From assembly GCA_937871415.1 (NCBI GenBank), contig CALMQD010000088.1:1-5945 (forward strand): a DNA stretch of 5,945 bases. Direction: 5' to 3'. The position numbers and the translations under genes are program-made. The notes under the pieces are model-generated. The model was not told the origin of the DNA. It saw only the letters and a program-made list of their open reading frames with translations, and did not search any database. This stretch comes from an uncultured Phycisphaerales bacterium (lineage in GTDB: Bacteria; Planctomycetota; Phycisphaerae; Phycisphaerales; UBA1924). Below, piece by piece: positions 1-5,459 of this stretch. Each line of letters begins with the position of its first letter. Position 1 is the stretch's first letter.

Positions 1-714
1 GCTCATGCCCGCCTTGAGCGGGATCGAGTAGCACGGGAAGGGCTTGCCCCGGAGCGACGCGAACGCCGCGCGGCTGTTGGCGAACGTGTTCACGCGGATG
101 CCGAACCAGGCGACGCCGTAGCTGCCCGCGATGCCCAGCAGCGCGAACGCCAGAACGATCACGACTTTCTCCGGCGGGAAGCCGTAGACGGTGGTCTCGA
201 CCATCTTGCCGGCGGCGTCGGCGGTCTCGCCCACCGTGGGGATCAGGAAGCCGAAGTAGAACACCATGATCGCGCCGATGAACGCGAACAGGATCATCAG
301 GAACTTGCCCTGCTGGATCATGTACGCCTTGCACGTCGCGTAGATCAGTTCCGAGATTTCGAGCATCGACCGGTGCACCGGCATCTTCTTGAGCTGCATG
401 AAGATGGCCAGGCCGAAGATCATGCCCAGGACGCTGATGCCGATGCCGGCCAACAGCAGCGTGTGCCCGTCGATGGCGCCGTTGAAGAACTTCACGGTGC
501 CCACGTCGGGGAGTTTGAGATTCGCCTCGCCGCCGGGCTTGTGCCCGCCCGTGGCCGCGTGCCCGGCCGCCTTCATCGCGTGCGCCGCCGCGTCGCTCGG
601 GGTTTGCTCGCCTTGCGCGTGCGCGGTCGGCACGAAGACCGTCGCCGCGAGGACCATCGCCAGCGCGAGCAGCGCGCCGCGTAGACCCTGGGCTTTCCTG
701 AGGATGCTGTTCAT
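1..714 (-). CDS. hppA: Membrane-bound ion-pumping pyrophosphatase (H+/Na+-PPase), N-terminal part
   Basis: Membrane-integral pyrophosphatases hydrolyse cytoplasmic PPi and use the energy to pump H+ or Na+ out. The 238 residues present match the N-terminal part of bacterial HppA: a first membrane helix (about residues 86-105), then QLKKMPVHRSMLEISELIY and IQQGKF, a second helix (about 138-158), a third (about 184-204), then the family-typical GSYGVAWFGIRVNTFANSR and LRGKP...IPLKAGMS. The PPi-binding DxxxD-type loops and the K+-dependence residue lie beyond the window edge, so pumped ion and K+ requirement cannot be told. Ahead of the first helix there is an apparent cleavable signal peptide (residues 1-33, ending AHA before Gln34) and a Gly/His/Ala-rich linker (about 34-75). 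This fits the known external N-terminus of the family. The ATG at 714 is supported by GGAGAGG six bases upstream. The gene is 3'-truncated by the window, not broken. Identity is very secure. Confidence 0.95.
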   Translation of the reverse strand, partial: MNSILRKAQGLRGALLALAMVLAATVFVPTAHAQGEQTPSDAAAHAMKAAGHAATGGHKPGGEANLKLPDVGTVKFFNGAIDGHTLLLAGIGISVLGMIFGLAIFMQLKKMPVHRSMLEISELIYATCKAYMIQQGKFLMILFAFIGAIMVFYFGFLIPTVGETADAAGKMVETTVYGFPPEKVVIVLAFALLGIAGSYGVAWFGIRVNTFANSRAAFASLRGKPFPCYSIPLKAGMS

Positions 715-720
715 CAAGAG

Positions 721-727
721 CCTCTCC
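721..727 (-). promoter_or_regulatory. Shine-Dalgarno site of hppA
   Basis: GGAGAGG on the minus strand lies six bases before the ATG at 714. It is one of the few clear ribosome-binding sites in this window. It fixes the start of hppA and so supports the signal peptide as part of the protein. Confidence 0.75.
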
Positions 728-840
728 GTTCTTCTGAAGATCAACAGGACTTCTCCCCTCCGCCCCACCTGGACCCCGCGGGCGCCACGGCGCTCGGGGC
801 TGACGTGCTTGGATCTCGACCGATCGAGCCGGGAGACGCG

Positions 841-869
841 AGTTTCGAGTCTTCCGGCCGACCTGTCAA
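841..869 (-). promoter_or_regulatory. Candidate sigma70-type promoter for hppA
   Basis: On the minus strand a perfect TTGACA (864-869) is followed, after 17 bases, by GAAACT (841-846), a weak -10 matching TATAAT at three of six positions. It would give hppA a leader of about 120 bases. The -35 overlaps the T-rich tail of the upstream terminator hairpin. The -35 is seen directly; use as a promoter is inferred. Confidence 0.4.
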
Positions 870-900
870 ACACAACGCCCGCGCGGAAACGCACGGGCGT
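867..900 (-). terminator. Rho-independent terminator after rpsU
   Basis: On the minus strand, about 87 bases after the rpsU stop, ACGCCCG (894-900) pairs with CGGGCGT (875-881). Past one mismatch the stem continues for three more G-C pairs (883-885 with 890-892), leaving a four-base loop at 886-889. A T-rich tail (TGTGTTTG, 874-867) follows. Stem, loop and tail together fit an intrinsic terminator that separates rpsU from hppA. Confidence 0.7.
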
Positions 901-986
901 CGGGGTTGCTCGATGGGTGCTGTCGAAGGTGGGCCGGACGCGCCGGCCCGGGCCTTGTGAGCGCCCGACGCGTCTGTGGGCCGGGC

Positions 987-1253
987 TCAGCGAGGACCGC
1001 CGCCGCCGCCACCCTCGCCGCCGCCGGGTCCGCCCGGTCCGCGCCGGGGCTTGCTCGGGATCAGCAGGCCCTGCTCGCGCATGCGCCGGGCGACCGACTT
1101 GCGGGCGTTGCGCCGGTTGCGCTCGGAGGGCTTCTCGTAGAACTCCTTGCGCTTGATGTCCTTCGTGAGCCCTTCTTTTTCGCAGAGCTTCTTGAACCGG
1201 CGCATCAGCTGGTCCGTGCCTTCGCCGCTGCGTGCTTTGATCCGAATTGCCAT
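987..1253 (-). CDS. rpsU: Small ribosomal subunit protein bS21
   Basis: bS21 is a small basic protein of the 30S subunit that sits near the anti-Shine-Dalgarno end of 16S rRNA and helps translation initiation. The 88-residue product shows the family signature: RRFKKLCEKEGL (about 18-29), then KRKEFYEKPSERNRRNARKS (34-53) and an Arg/Lys-rich helix. E. coli S21 has 71 residues. The extra length here is a C-terminal tail from about residue 66 that turns into Pro/Gly repeats (about 72-87, mostly Gly with Pro, Glu). The ATG at 1253 gives the normal N-terminus; the ribosome-binding site is weak (AGGTG about ten bases upstream). It is followed by a terminator and transcribed divergently from the NYN gene, so it is probably monocistronic. 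Confidence 0.95.
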   Translation of the reverse strand: MAIRIKARSGEGTDQLMRRFKKLCEKEGLTKDIKRKEFYEKPSERNRRNARKSVARRMREQGLLIPSKPRRGPGGPGGGEGGGGGGPR

Positions 1254-1328
1254 GACGGGTTACACCTGCCTTGAGTGAGCCAACGCGGACGATCGACCCC
1301 GGTGCGGGACCGCCGTCCAAGGGGCGGA

Positions 1329-1357
1329 AGTAAAGGACGCTCCGCTCGGGCTTTCCA
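1329..1357 (-). promoter_or_regulatory. Candidate promoter of rpsU
   Basis: On the minus strand TGGAAA (1352-1357, four of six to TTGACA) is separated by 17 bases from TTTACT (1329-1334, four of six to TATAAT). It would start transcription about 70 bases before the rpsU ATG. The spacing is ideal but both boxes are imperfect. The rest of 1254-1496 shows no gene. Confidence 0.35.
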
Positions 1358-1481
1358 GTGATCCGGCCGCTTCGAGGGCGCCATTCGCCCCGAGCGCCGG
1401 GTGGTCGTCGCGAGAACGAGGCACTGAGAGCGGTTACATGGCCCGCAGACTCCCCGCACTCCGGCGGGACAGGCGTTACCG

Positions 1482-1487
1482 TATGAC
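1482..1487 (+). promoter_or_regulatory. -10-like box just before the NYN gene
   Basis: TATGAC (four of six to TATAAT) ends ten bases before the ATG at 1497, so transcription would begin about three bases upstream of the start codon or at it. No good -35 box is visible. No Shine-Dalgarno sequence lies at normal spacing, which would fit a leaderless or near-leaderless mRNA. This is suggestive only. Confidence 0.25.
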
Positions 1488-1496
1488 CACCGGCAC

Positions 1497-2345
1497 ATGC
1501 TCATCATCGATGCCTTCAACGTCCTGCACGCCGCCCCGCAACTGCCGCGGCGTGGCCCCGGAAAGACGCACAGACTCACCCTGCAGACGCTTGCCCGCCT
1601 GATCGCGCAAGGCCCGGTCCCCGCTGGTGTTTCGGGTACCCCCCGGGGTCACGTCGCTTTGCTGGTCTGCGACGGCACCGCCGCGGGACTGGCTCGACAC
1701 TTGTCGGATCAGAGCGAACACGGGGCAGGTCTTTCTGTACGGTATATGTTTGCTGGCCCGGGCAAAGAAGCGGATGCCGTGATCGAACAACTCCTCGACG
1801 AGCAGGCCCAGCGGGGGCTTGCTGCCGGGTGCCTGGTGGTCTCTTCGGATCGAAGGGTGCAGGCGGCGGCGAAGGGCGTACGGGCCAAGGTCATGCCCGC
1901 CGCGGCGTTCCTGGCCCTGCTCGTACGCGTTTCCAGCGCCCGCTCGCCGACACCCGAGCAAGTGGCACCAGACAAGCCCGTCGGAAGACTCGATCCCGAG
2001 AGCACCCGCTGGTGGCTTCGGTTCTTCGGGTTTGCGGAGGACACTTCGGCGGGCGCGGCGTCGGCCACGCGACCGACCGTCCAGCCGGCCCCGCCGGAGC
2101 AACCACCCCAAGCGACCGTCCCGGTTGCACGACGCTCCGGCCCCGCGGAGAACCCGGTGGATGAGGCCGCCCGGGCACTCTCGGGCCTGCAATCTTGGTC
2201 GGCAGAGTTCCGGTTGGACGATCTGGACATGGCCCAATGGCTGGACGAACCGACAACCCCGGCGCCCCCGATCCCCTCGGCCTCGCAGCGCGACGCCGAG
2301 GCCCGCGCTTCCGACCGTTCGCGGCGACCCAAGCGCCGGCGCTGA
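1497..2345 (+). CDS. YacP-like NYN-domain protein, predicted endoribonuclease
   Basis: The N-terminal 145 residues match the NYN/PIN-like fold of the YacP (DUF901) family, whose Bacillus member Rae1 is a ribosome-associated endoribonuclease. Visible motifs are LIIDAFNVLH (2-11, with Asp5 and Asn8), LLVCDGT (55-61, Asp59), FAGPGKEADAVIE (85-97, Glu91/Asp93) and VVSSDRRVQ (114-122, Asp118). These acidic residues are the expected metal-binding set. A strand and helix ending in FLALL (138-142) closes the domain. Bacillus Rae1 is about 170 residues, so the remaining 140 are an extension: a WWLRFFGF patch (172-179), a Pro/Ala/Thr-rich low-complexity stretch (about 183-220), an acidic DLDMAQWLDE motif (242-251) and a basic RSRRPKRRR end. 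ATG 1497 is chosen because it begins immediately before the core motif. RNase activity is inferred from the fold; the target is unknown. Confidence 0.8.
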   Translation: MLIIDAFNVLHAAPQLPRRGPGKTHRLTLQTLARLIAQGPVPAGVSGTPRGHVALLVCDGTAAGLARHLSDQSEHGAGLSVRYMFAGPGKEADAVIEQLLDEQAQRGLAAGCLVVSSDRRVQAAAKGVRAKVMPAAAFLALLVRVSSARSPTPEQVAPDKPVGRLDPESTRWWLRFFGFAEDTSAGAASATRPTVQPAPPEQPPQATVPVARRSGPAENPVDEAARALSGLQSWSAEFRLDDLDMAQWLDEPTTPAPPIPSASQRDAEARASDRSRRPKRRR

Positions 2346-2356
2346 CGCGCGCCGGC

Positions 2357-2743
2357 GTGCTCGCCACCGGGTTGCTCCTGGCGGGGCTCAGCGGCGCGTG
2401 CCAGACGCAGGGACTCCAAGGCCGAAACCGCGATCAGCAGGCGACCTACACCGTGCGAGCCCTGCGCACCGAACTGGCGCCCGAGATCCGCGTCAGCACG
2501 TGCGCCGCGGCGGGCGAGGCCGTGCTCCGCGCCCGCGGCTTCTCGATCGCCGAACGGACTATCACCGAGGATTCGGCGCGGATCGTGGGCAAAGCGCCCA
2601 ACGACGGGCTCTTCGAGCGCACGATCTTCGAGTCGTACGTCACGCCCCGCGGCACGGGGATGCTCGTGCGCGTCGAACCGTGGGGTGACGAGGCCGCGTC
2701 GCGCACGATCCTCGACGAGGTGCTCGTGAGGCTGGGGCGGTGA
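2357..2743 (+). CDS. Small putative lipoprotein, DUF3568-like
   Basis: The product resembles DUF3568-type small envelope proteins of unknown function. A hydrophobic segment ends in LSGAC, giving a lipobox-like site at Cys15, followed by a polar linker. The core begins near CAAAGEAVLRARGFSI (49-64) and ends with VRVEPWGDEAASRTILDEV (104-122), the family-typical ending with GDE..S..IL. The family tie is by eye and moderate. The start is uncertain. GTG 2357, 11 bases after the NYN stop, gives a very short signal peptide with no basic residue. ATG 2237 would overlap the NYN gene by 109 bases and add an Arg-rich N-terminus. CTG 2342, overlapping the NYN stop as CTGA, would give a textbook n-region containing Arg. 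No clear Shine-Dalgarno site favours any of them. It is probably co-transcribed with the NYN gene and, if lipidated, would sit in the envelope. Confidence 0.65.
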   Translation: MLATGLLLAGLSGACQTQGLQGRNRDQQATYTVRALRTELAPEIRVSTCAAAGEAVLRARGFSIAERTITEDSARIVGKAPNDGLFERTIFESYVTPRGTGMLVRVEPWGDEAASRTILDEVLVRLGR

Positions 2744-2752
2744 ACCTCACGG

Positions 2753-2758
2753 TACAAT
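2753..2758 (+). promoter_or_regulatory. -10 box (TACAAT) directly upstream of the DUF433 gene
   Basis: TACAAT matches the TATAAT consensus at five of six positions in a very GC-rich setting and lies in the 23-base gap between two genes. Its end is nine bases from the ATG at 2767, which predicts a 5' leader of about two bases. The -35 region (about 2730-2735) is poor. AAGG four bases before the ATG could be a weak ribosome site if transcription starts further upstream. Confidence 0.45.
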
Positions 2759-2766
2759 AAGGCGTC

Positions 2767-2970
2767 ATGGCCACCGAACAGGACCTACTCGCCCGCATCA
2801 CCCAGACCCCGGGAGTTTGTTCCGGGCGTCCATGCATTCGCGGGATGCGTATCCGCGTGAGCGATATTCTCGAAATGCTCGCCGCGGGAGAGTCGCAGGC
2901 CACGATCCTCACGGACTTCCCGGATTTGGAAGCCGACGACATCCGCGCGTCGCTGCTCTACGCGGCGTAA
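2767..2970 (+). CDS. DUF433 family antitoxin-like protein, no adjacent toxin
   Basis: The 67-residue protein matches DUF433, a small family with a helix-turn-helix-like fold often found as the antitoxin next to a PIN-like (DUF5615) toxin. The hallmarks are GVCSGRPCIRGMRIRVSDIL (16-35), MLAAGES (37-43), then ILTDFPDLEADDIRASLLYAA (47-67), corresponding to the usual GxPxIxGTRI...ILxxYPxLxxxDIxAALxYA pattern. Length is close to normal for the family, so it looks intact. The expected partner should begin just after the stop. Instead only a five-codon frame (ATG at 2984 to TGA at 2998) and a 66-base gap to the convergent aldehyde reductase gene are present. The gene is therefore an orphan DUF433 or the remnant of a pair. 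DNA binding or autoregulation is an inference from the family. Confidence 0.85.
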   Translation: MATEQDLLARITQTPGVCSGRPCIRGMRIRVSDILEMLAAGESQATILTDFPDLEADDIRASLLYAA

Positions 2971-3001
2971 CACGTTGCCTCGAATGAGTGCGACTTGACG
3001 C

Positions 3002-3017
3002 CCACGCTCAGTCGTGG
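3002..3017. terminator. Weak hairpin between convergent genes
   Basis: CCACG (3002-3006) and CGTGG (3013-3017) form a five-pair stem with a six-base loop in the 66-base space between the DUF433 gene and the convergent aldehyde reductase gene. There is no proper T-tract on either strand, so termination here is only a positional guess. Confidence 0.25.
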
Positions 3018-3036
3018 AAAGCCGGTTCTTCGGAAA

Positions 3037-4050
3037 TCAGACCCCCGCCTTGAGGACGATGCGGTACCGCGCCTTGCCCTCGTGCAGGTGCTTGAGCGCC
3101 TCGTTCACCTTCGACATCGGGAACGTCTCGGTCACCGGCGCGATCGCGTGCCGGGCGCAGAAGTCCAGCATGCGCGCCGTCGTCGCCGGGCTGCCCAGGG
3201 GCGAGCCCGAGACCGACTTCTGGCCCGCGATGAGCGGGAACGCCGGCGCGGGGATCGGCGAGGGCACGACGCCCACGGTGTGCAGCCGCCCTCGCGGCGC
3301 CAGCGCGTTGATGTACGCGTCCCACTTCAGATCGACGTTCACGGTCGAGATCACCGCGTCGAGCGTTCCGGCGAGCGCCTGCAGCGCCTTCTCGTCGCGC
3401 GAGTTCACCACGCGGTGCGCACCGAGCTTTTTCAGTTCGGGCTCCTTGCCCGGCGAAGAACTGAACGCGACGACCTCGCACCCCCACTTGTTCAGGAACT
3501 GCAGCGCCAGGTGGCCCAGCCCGCCGATGCCGATGACGCCCACGCGGTCCGTCGGCTTGATGTCCAGTTGAACCAGCGGGTTGAAAACGGTGATGCCGCC
3601 GCAGAAGAGCGGCCCGGCGCGGTCGATCGCCACGCCCTGGGGCAGTGGCGAGACCCACGCCGCCTGGGCACGCACACGATCGGCGAAACCGCCGAAGCGA
3701 CCGACGATCGTTCCCTCGGCCGTGGGGCAGAGGTTGTGGTCGCCGCTCATGCACTGCCGGCAATGCAGGCACGACCGGCTGTACCAGCCCACGCCCACCC
3801 ACTGCCCGACCTGCAGGTGCTTGACCTGCGGCCCCAGGGCGGCCACCTTGCCGACGACCTCGTGGCCCGGCACGAACGGGAACTTCGTCAGGCCCCACTC
3901 GTTGTTGAGCATCGACAGGTCCGAGTGGCACAGGCCGCAGGAGTCCACCGCGATGTCCACCTCGTCGGGCCCGATGGCCCCGAGCGTGAACTCGAAGGGG
4001 CGCAGTTCGCCCTTGGGCTCGGTCGCGGCGTAAGCGTGAACGATGGTCAT
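3037..4050 (-). CDS. ahr: Zinc-dependent NADPH aldehyde reductase, Ahr/YjgB type
   Basis: This medium-chain alcohol dehydrogenase closely resembles E. coli Ahr (YjgB), which reduces a range of aldehydes to alcohols with NADPH in the cytoplasm. The 337-residue length is normal. Catalytic zinc ligands are visible as CGLCHSD (Cys41), GHE (His63, Glu64) and LFCGG (Cys150). The structural zinc ligands are Cys94, Cys97, Cys100 and Cys108. The Rossmann motif is GIGGLG (174-179). The AFSSSPGK stretch after the second strand (195-202), with Ser and Lys rather than an Asp, favours NADPH over NADH. The end, [20 protein letters not shown], is typical of the family. The frame stays open upstream to 4122, but ATG 4050 has GGAG seven bases before it and gives the family N-terminus. 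The gene lies 166 bases downstream of citrate synthase on the same strand. The physiological aldehyde is unknown; detoxification or fermentative reduction are both possible. Confidence 0.92.
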   Translation of the reverse strand: MTIVHAYAATEPKGELRPFEFTLGAIGPDEVDIAVDSCGLCHSDLSMLNNEWGLTKFPFVPGHEVVGKVAALGPQVKHLQVGQWVGVGWYSRSCLHCRQCMSGDHNLCPTAEGTIVGRFGGFADRVRAQAAWVSPLPQGVAIDRAGPLFCGGITVFNPLVQLDIKPTDRVGVIGIGGLGHLALQFLNKWGCEVVAFSSSPGKEPELKKLGAHRVVNSRDEKALQALAGTLDAVISTVNVDLKWDAYINALAPRGRLHTVGVVPSPIPAPAFPLIAGQKSVSGSPLGSPATTARMLDFCARHAIAPVTETFPMSKVNEALKHLHEGKARYRIVLKAGV

Positions 4051-4057
4051 GGGCGGG

Positions 4058-4061
4058 CTCC
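4058..4061 (-). promoter_or_regulatory. Shine-Dalgarno site deciding the ahr start
   Basis: GGAG on the minus strand lies seven bases before the ATG at 4050. It supports that start over the in-frame ATG at 4122, which would add 24 residues not expected in the family. Confidence 0.65.
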
Positions 4062-4129
4062 AACTCGGCGGGCGCCGGGGCATATCGCGCGGTGCGCATC
4101 CCTGGCGCATGGTACCGCGCACACGACCG

Positions 4130-4148
4130 CCCGGCGGCGCCCGCCGGG
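4130..4148. repeat. Strong GC hairpin between citrate synthase and ahr
   Basis: CCCGGCG (4130-4136) and CGCCGGG (4142-4148) form a perfect seven-pair stem around a five-base loop. Next to it GATCG-TTT-CGATC (4148-4160) could form a second, competing stem. On the minus strand there is no T-tract after it, so it is not a standard terminator. It could slow read-through, mark an mRNA end, or be chance in GC-rich DNA. Confidence 0.35.
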
Positions 4149-4191
4149 ATCGTTTCGATCGCTGTCGAACAACGGATTCACGGAGTCTTCA

Positions 4192-4210
4192 CGCCCGGGA
4201 AGTTCGGGCG
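4192..4210 (-). terminator. Hairpin right after the citrate synthase stop
   Basis: On the minus strand, six bases after the citrate synthase stop codon, CGCCCG (4205-4210) pairs with CGGGCG (4192-4197) around a seven-base loop. The following bases (TGAAGACT) are not a T-tract, so this may be a weak terminator or a 3'-end-stabilising structure rather than a full stop signal. Read-through into ahr remains possible, because I see no convincing separate promoter for ahr. Confidence 0.4.
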
Positions 4211-4216
4211 GGGCGG

Positions 4217-5383
4217 TCAGCGCTGCGCCAGCGGCACGTACGCCACGTCGTGGGGTCCGATGTACTCCTGCGTCGGGCGGTACAGGCGGTTGCCGTCGAG
4301 CTGCTCGAAGATGTGCCCGCTCCAGCCCGCGATGCGGCTCATCGCGAACATCGGGGTGAACAGGTCGAGCTTGAGCCCGATCGAGTGGTACGTCGTCGCC
4401 GAGTAGAAGTCGACGTTGGGGAAGATGCCCTTGGCCGCGACCTCGCGCGCCATGACCTGCTCGATCCGGCTGCTCATGTCGTAGAGGCGCTGGTTGCCCG
4501 TGTCCTTGGCGAGCTGCTGGGCGAGGGTCTTGAGGAAGGTCGCGCGCGGGTCGATCGCCTTGTAGACGCGGTGCCCGAAGCCCATGATGCGGGCGCCCTC
4601 GTGCCGGCGCGCGAGCTTGTCCATCACGTACGGCTCGATGACGTCCATCACGTCCTTGCCCTGCTTCTTCGCGATGCCCTCGATCTCGAAGAGCATCTCC
4701 ATGACCTCTTCGTTGGCGCCGCCGTGCAGCGGGCCGCGGAGCGAGCCGATCGCGGCGGTCAGCGCCGAGTAGATGTCGCTGAGGGTGGAGATGACGACGC
4801 GCGCCGTGAAGGTCGAGTTGTTCAGGCCGTGGTCGGCGTGCAGGATCATGCACACGTCGAAGGCCCGCTCCATCGTCGCCGTCGGCGCCTGGCCGTTGAG
4901 CATGTGCATGAAGTTGGCGGCGAACGACAGGTCGCTCCGGGGCGCGACGATCGGCTCCCCGCGCCGCACGCGGTCGAACGCCGCGATGATCGTCGGCACC
5001 CGCGCCAGGACCGTCAGCGCCTTGTCGCGCGCCGAGGCGAGGTCGTTGGCGTTGGCATCCTTGTCGAAGAACGACAGGGCGCTGACCATCGTCCGGAGCA
5101 TGTGCATCGGCGGCGTCGAGGTCGGCACGCGCCGGATCATGTCGATCAGTTCATCCGGTAGTTCGTAGCGCGAGCGCAGATCCTTTTGGAACGCGTCGAG
5201 CTCCGCCTTCTTCGGCAGGCGCGTGTTCCAGAGCAGGTACACCGTCTCCTCGAAGGTCGATTGGCGCGCCAGCGCATCGATCGGGATCCCCACGTACTCC
5301 AGGATCCCCTTCTCGCCGTTGATGAACGACATCCGCGTCTGCGCCCCGACGATCCCCTCAAGGCCTTTGGCGTAGGTGCTCAT
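4217..5383 (-). CDS. gltA: Citrate synthase
   Basis: Citrate synthase condenses acetyl-CoA with oxaloacetate to make citrate, the entry step of the TCA cycle, in the cytoplasm. The 388-residue product has the full set of catalytic residues: His220 in GPLHGGANEEV, His271 in MGFGHRVYKAIDPR and Asp325 in PNVDFYSA. Further family landmarks are LHADHGLNNSTF (181-192), Arg280 and SRIAGWSGHIFEQ (349-361). Its length and motifs match the short citrate synthases found in Gram-positive bacteria, archaea and others, which lack the N-terminal regulatory domain of the 427-residue E. coli enzyme. It therefore probably lacks E. coli-style NADH inhibition. 2-methylcitrate synthase is a close relative and cannot be fully excluded by eye, but there are no propionate genes nearby. 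ATG 5383 gives the normal N-terminus (GLEGI), although the frame is open to 5494; its ribosome-binding site is weak. Confidence 0.93.
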   Translation of the reverse strand: MSTYAKGLEGIVGAQTRMSFINGEKGILEYVGIPIDALARQSTFEETVYLLWNTRLPKKAELDAFQKDLRSRYELPDELIDMIRRVPTSTPPMHMLRTMVSALSFFDKDANANDLASARDKALTVLARVPTIIAAFDRVRRGEPIVAPRSDLSFAANFMHMLNGQAPTATMERAFDVCMILHADHGLNNSTFTARVVISTLSDIYSALTAAIGSLRGPLHGGANEEVMEMLFEIEGIAKKQGKDVMDVIEPYVMDKLARRHEGARIMGFGHRVYKAIDPRATFLKTLAQQLAKDTGNQRLYDMSSRIEQVMAREVAAKGIFPNVDFYSATTYHSIGLKLDLFTPMFAMSRIAGWSGHIFEQLDGNRLYRPTQEYIGPHDVAYVPLAQR

Positions 5384-5419
5384 GAATCTGCTCAAAAAAG
5401 AATGGCCCGGTCCGGTCCG

Positions 5420-5429
5420 AGTGGCCACT
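5420..5429. repeat. Perfect palindrome at the citrate synthase transcription start
   Basis: AGTGGCCACT is a perfect ten-base palindrome that overlaps the last three bases of the candidate -10 box and the predicted start site of the citrate synthase transcript. That is a position from which a bound repressor would block RNA polymerase. No regulator is encoded nearby, and a single ten-base palindrome can arise by chance. Confidence 0.35.
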
Positions 5430-5455
5430 ATAGGAACGCGCACGCGGGAAGTGGA
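5427..5455 (-). promoter_or_regulatory. Candidate promoter of citrate synthase
   Basis: On the minus strand TATAGT (5427-5432) matches the -10 consensus at five of six positions. The best spaced -35 is TCCACT (5450-5455, 17-base spacer), a three-of-six match. Transcription would begin near 5420, giving a leader of about 37 bases that includes a run of six T (5394-5399). The -10 stands out clearly in this GC-rich region. Confidence 0.5.
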
Positions 5456-5459
5456 CCCG

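Noticed and set aside
814..827. Small CTCGA-CCGA-TCGAG hairpin upstream of hppA
   Set aside because: Five-pair stem with no tail or positional logic; likely chance in GC-rich DNA.
389..1156. Plus-strand open frame of 255 codons
   Set aside because: It runs opposite hppA and rpsU and across the terminator between them, and shows no recognisable motif.
1819..2688. Plus-strand frame of 289 codons overlapping the NYN and lipoprotein genes
   Set aside because: Arg/Pro-rich shadow of two better-supported genes in other frames.
4051..4122. N-terminal extension of ahr to the in-frame ATG at 4122
   Set aside because: The extra 24 residues are not seen in the family, while ATG 4050 has a well-placed GGAG.
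2995..4359. Long plus-strand open frame of 454 codons opposite ahr
   Set aside because: It is antisense to a clear aldehyde reductase with all zinc ligands. Its product is an Arg/His/Ala-rich low-complexity string typical of a reversed GC-rich gene.
4043..5161. Plus-strand open frame of 372 codons opposite citrate synthase
   Set aside because: Antisense to citrate synthase with intact catalytic residues; composition (Arg/Val/Asp/His-rich) is that of a shadow frame.
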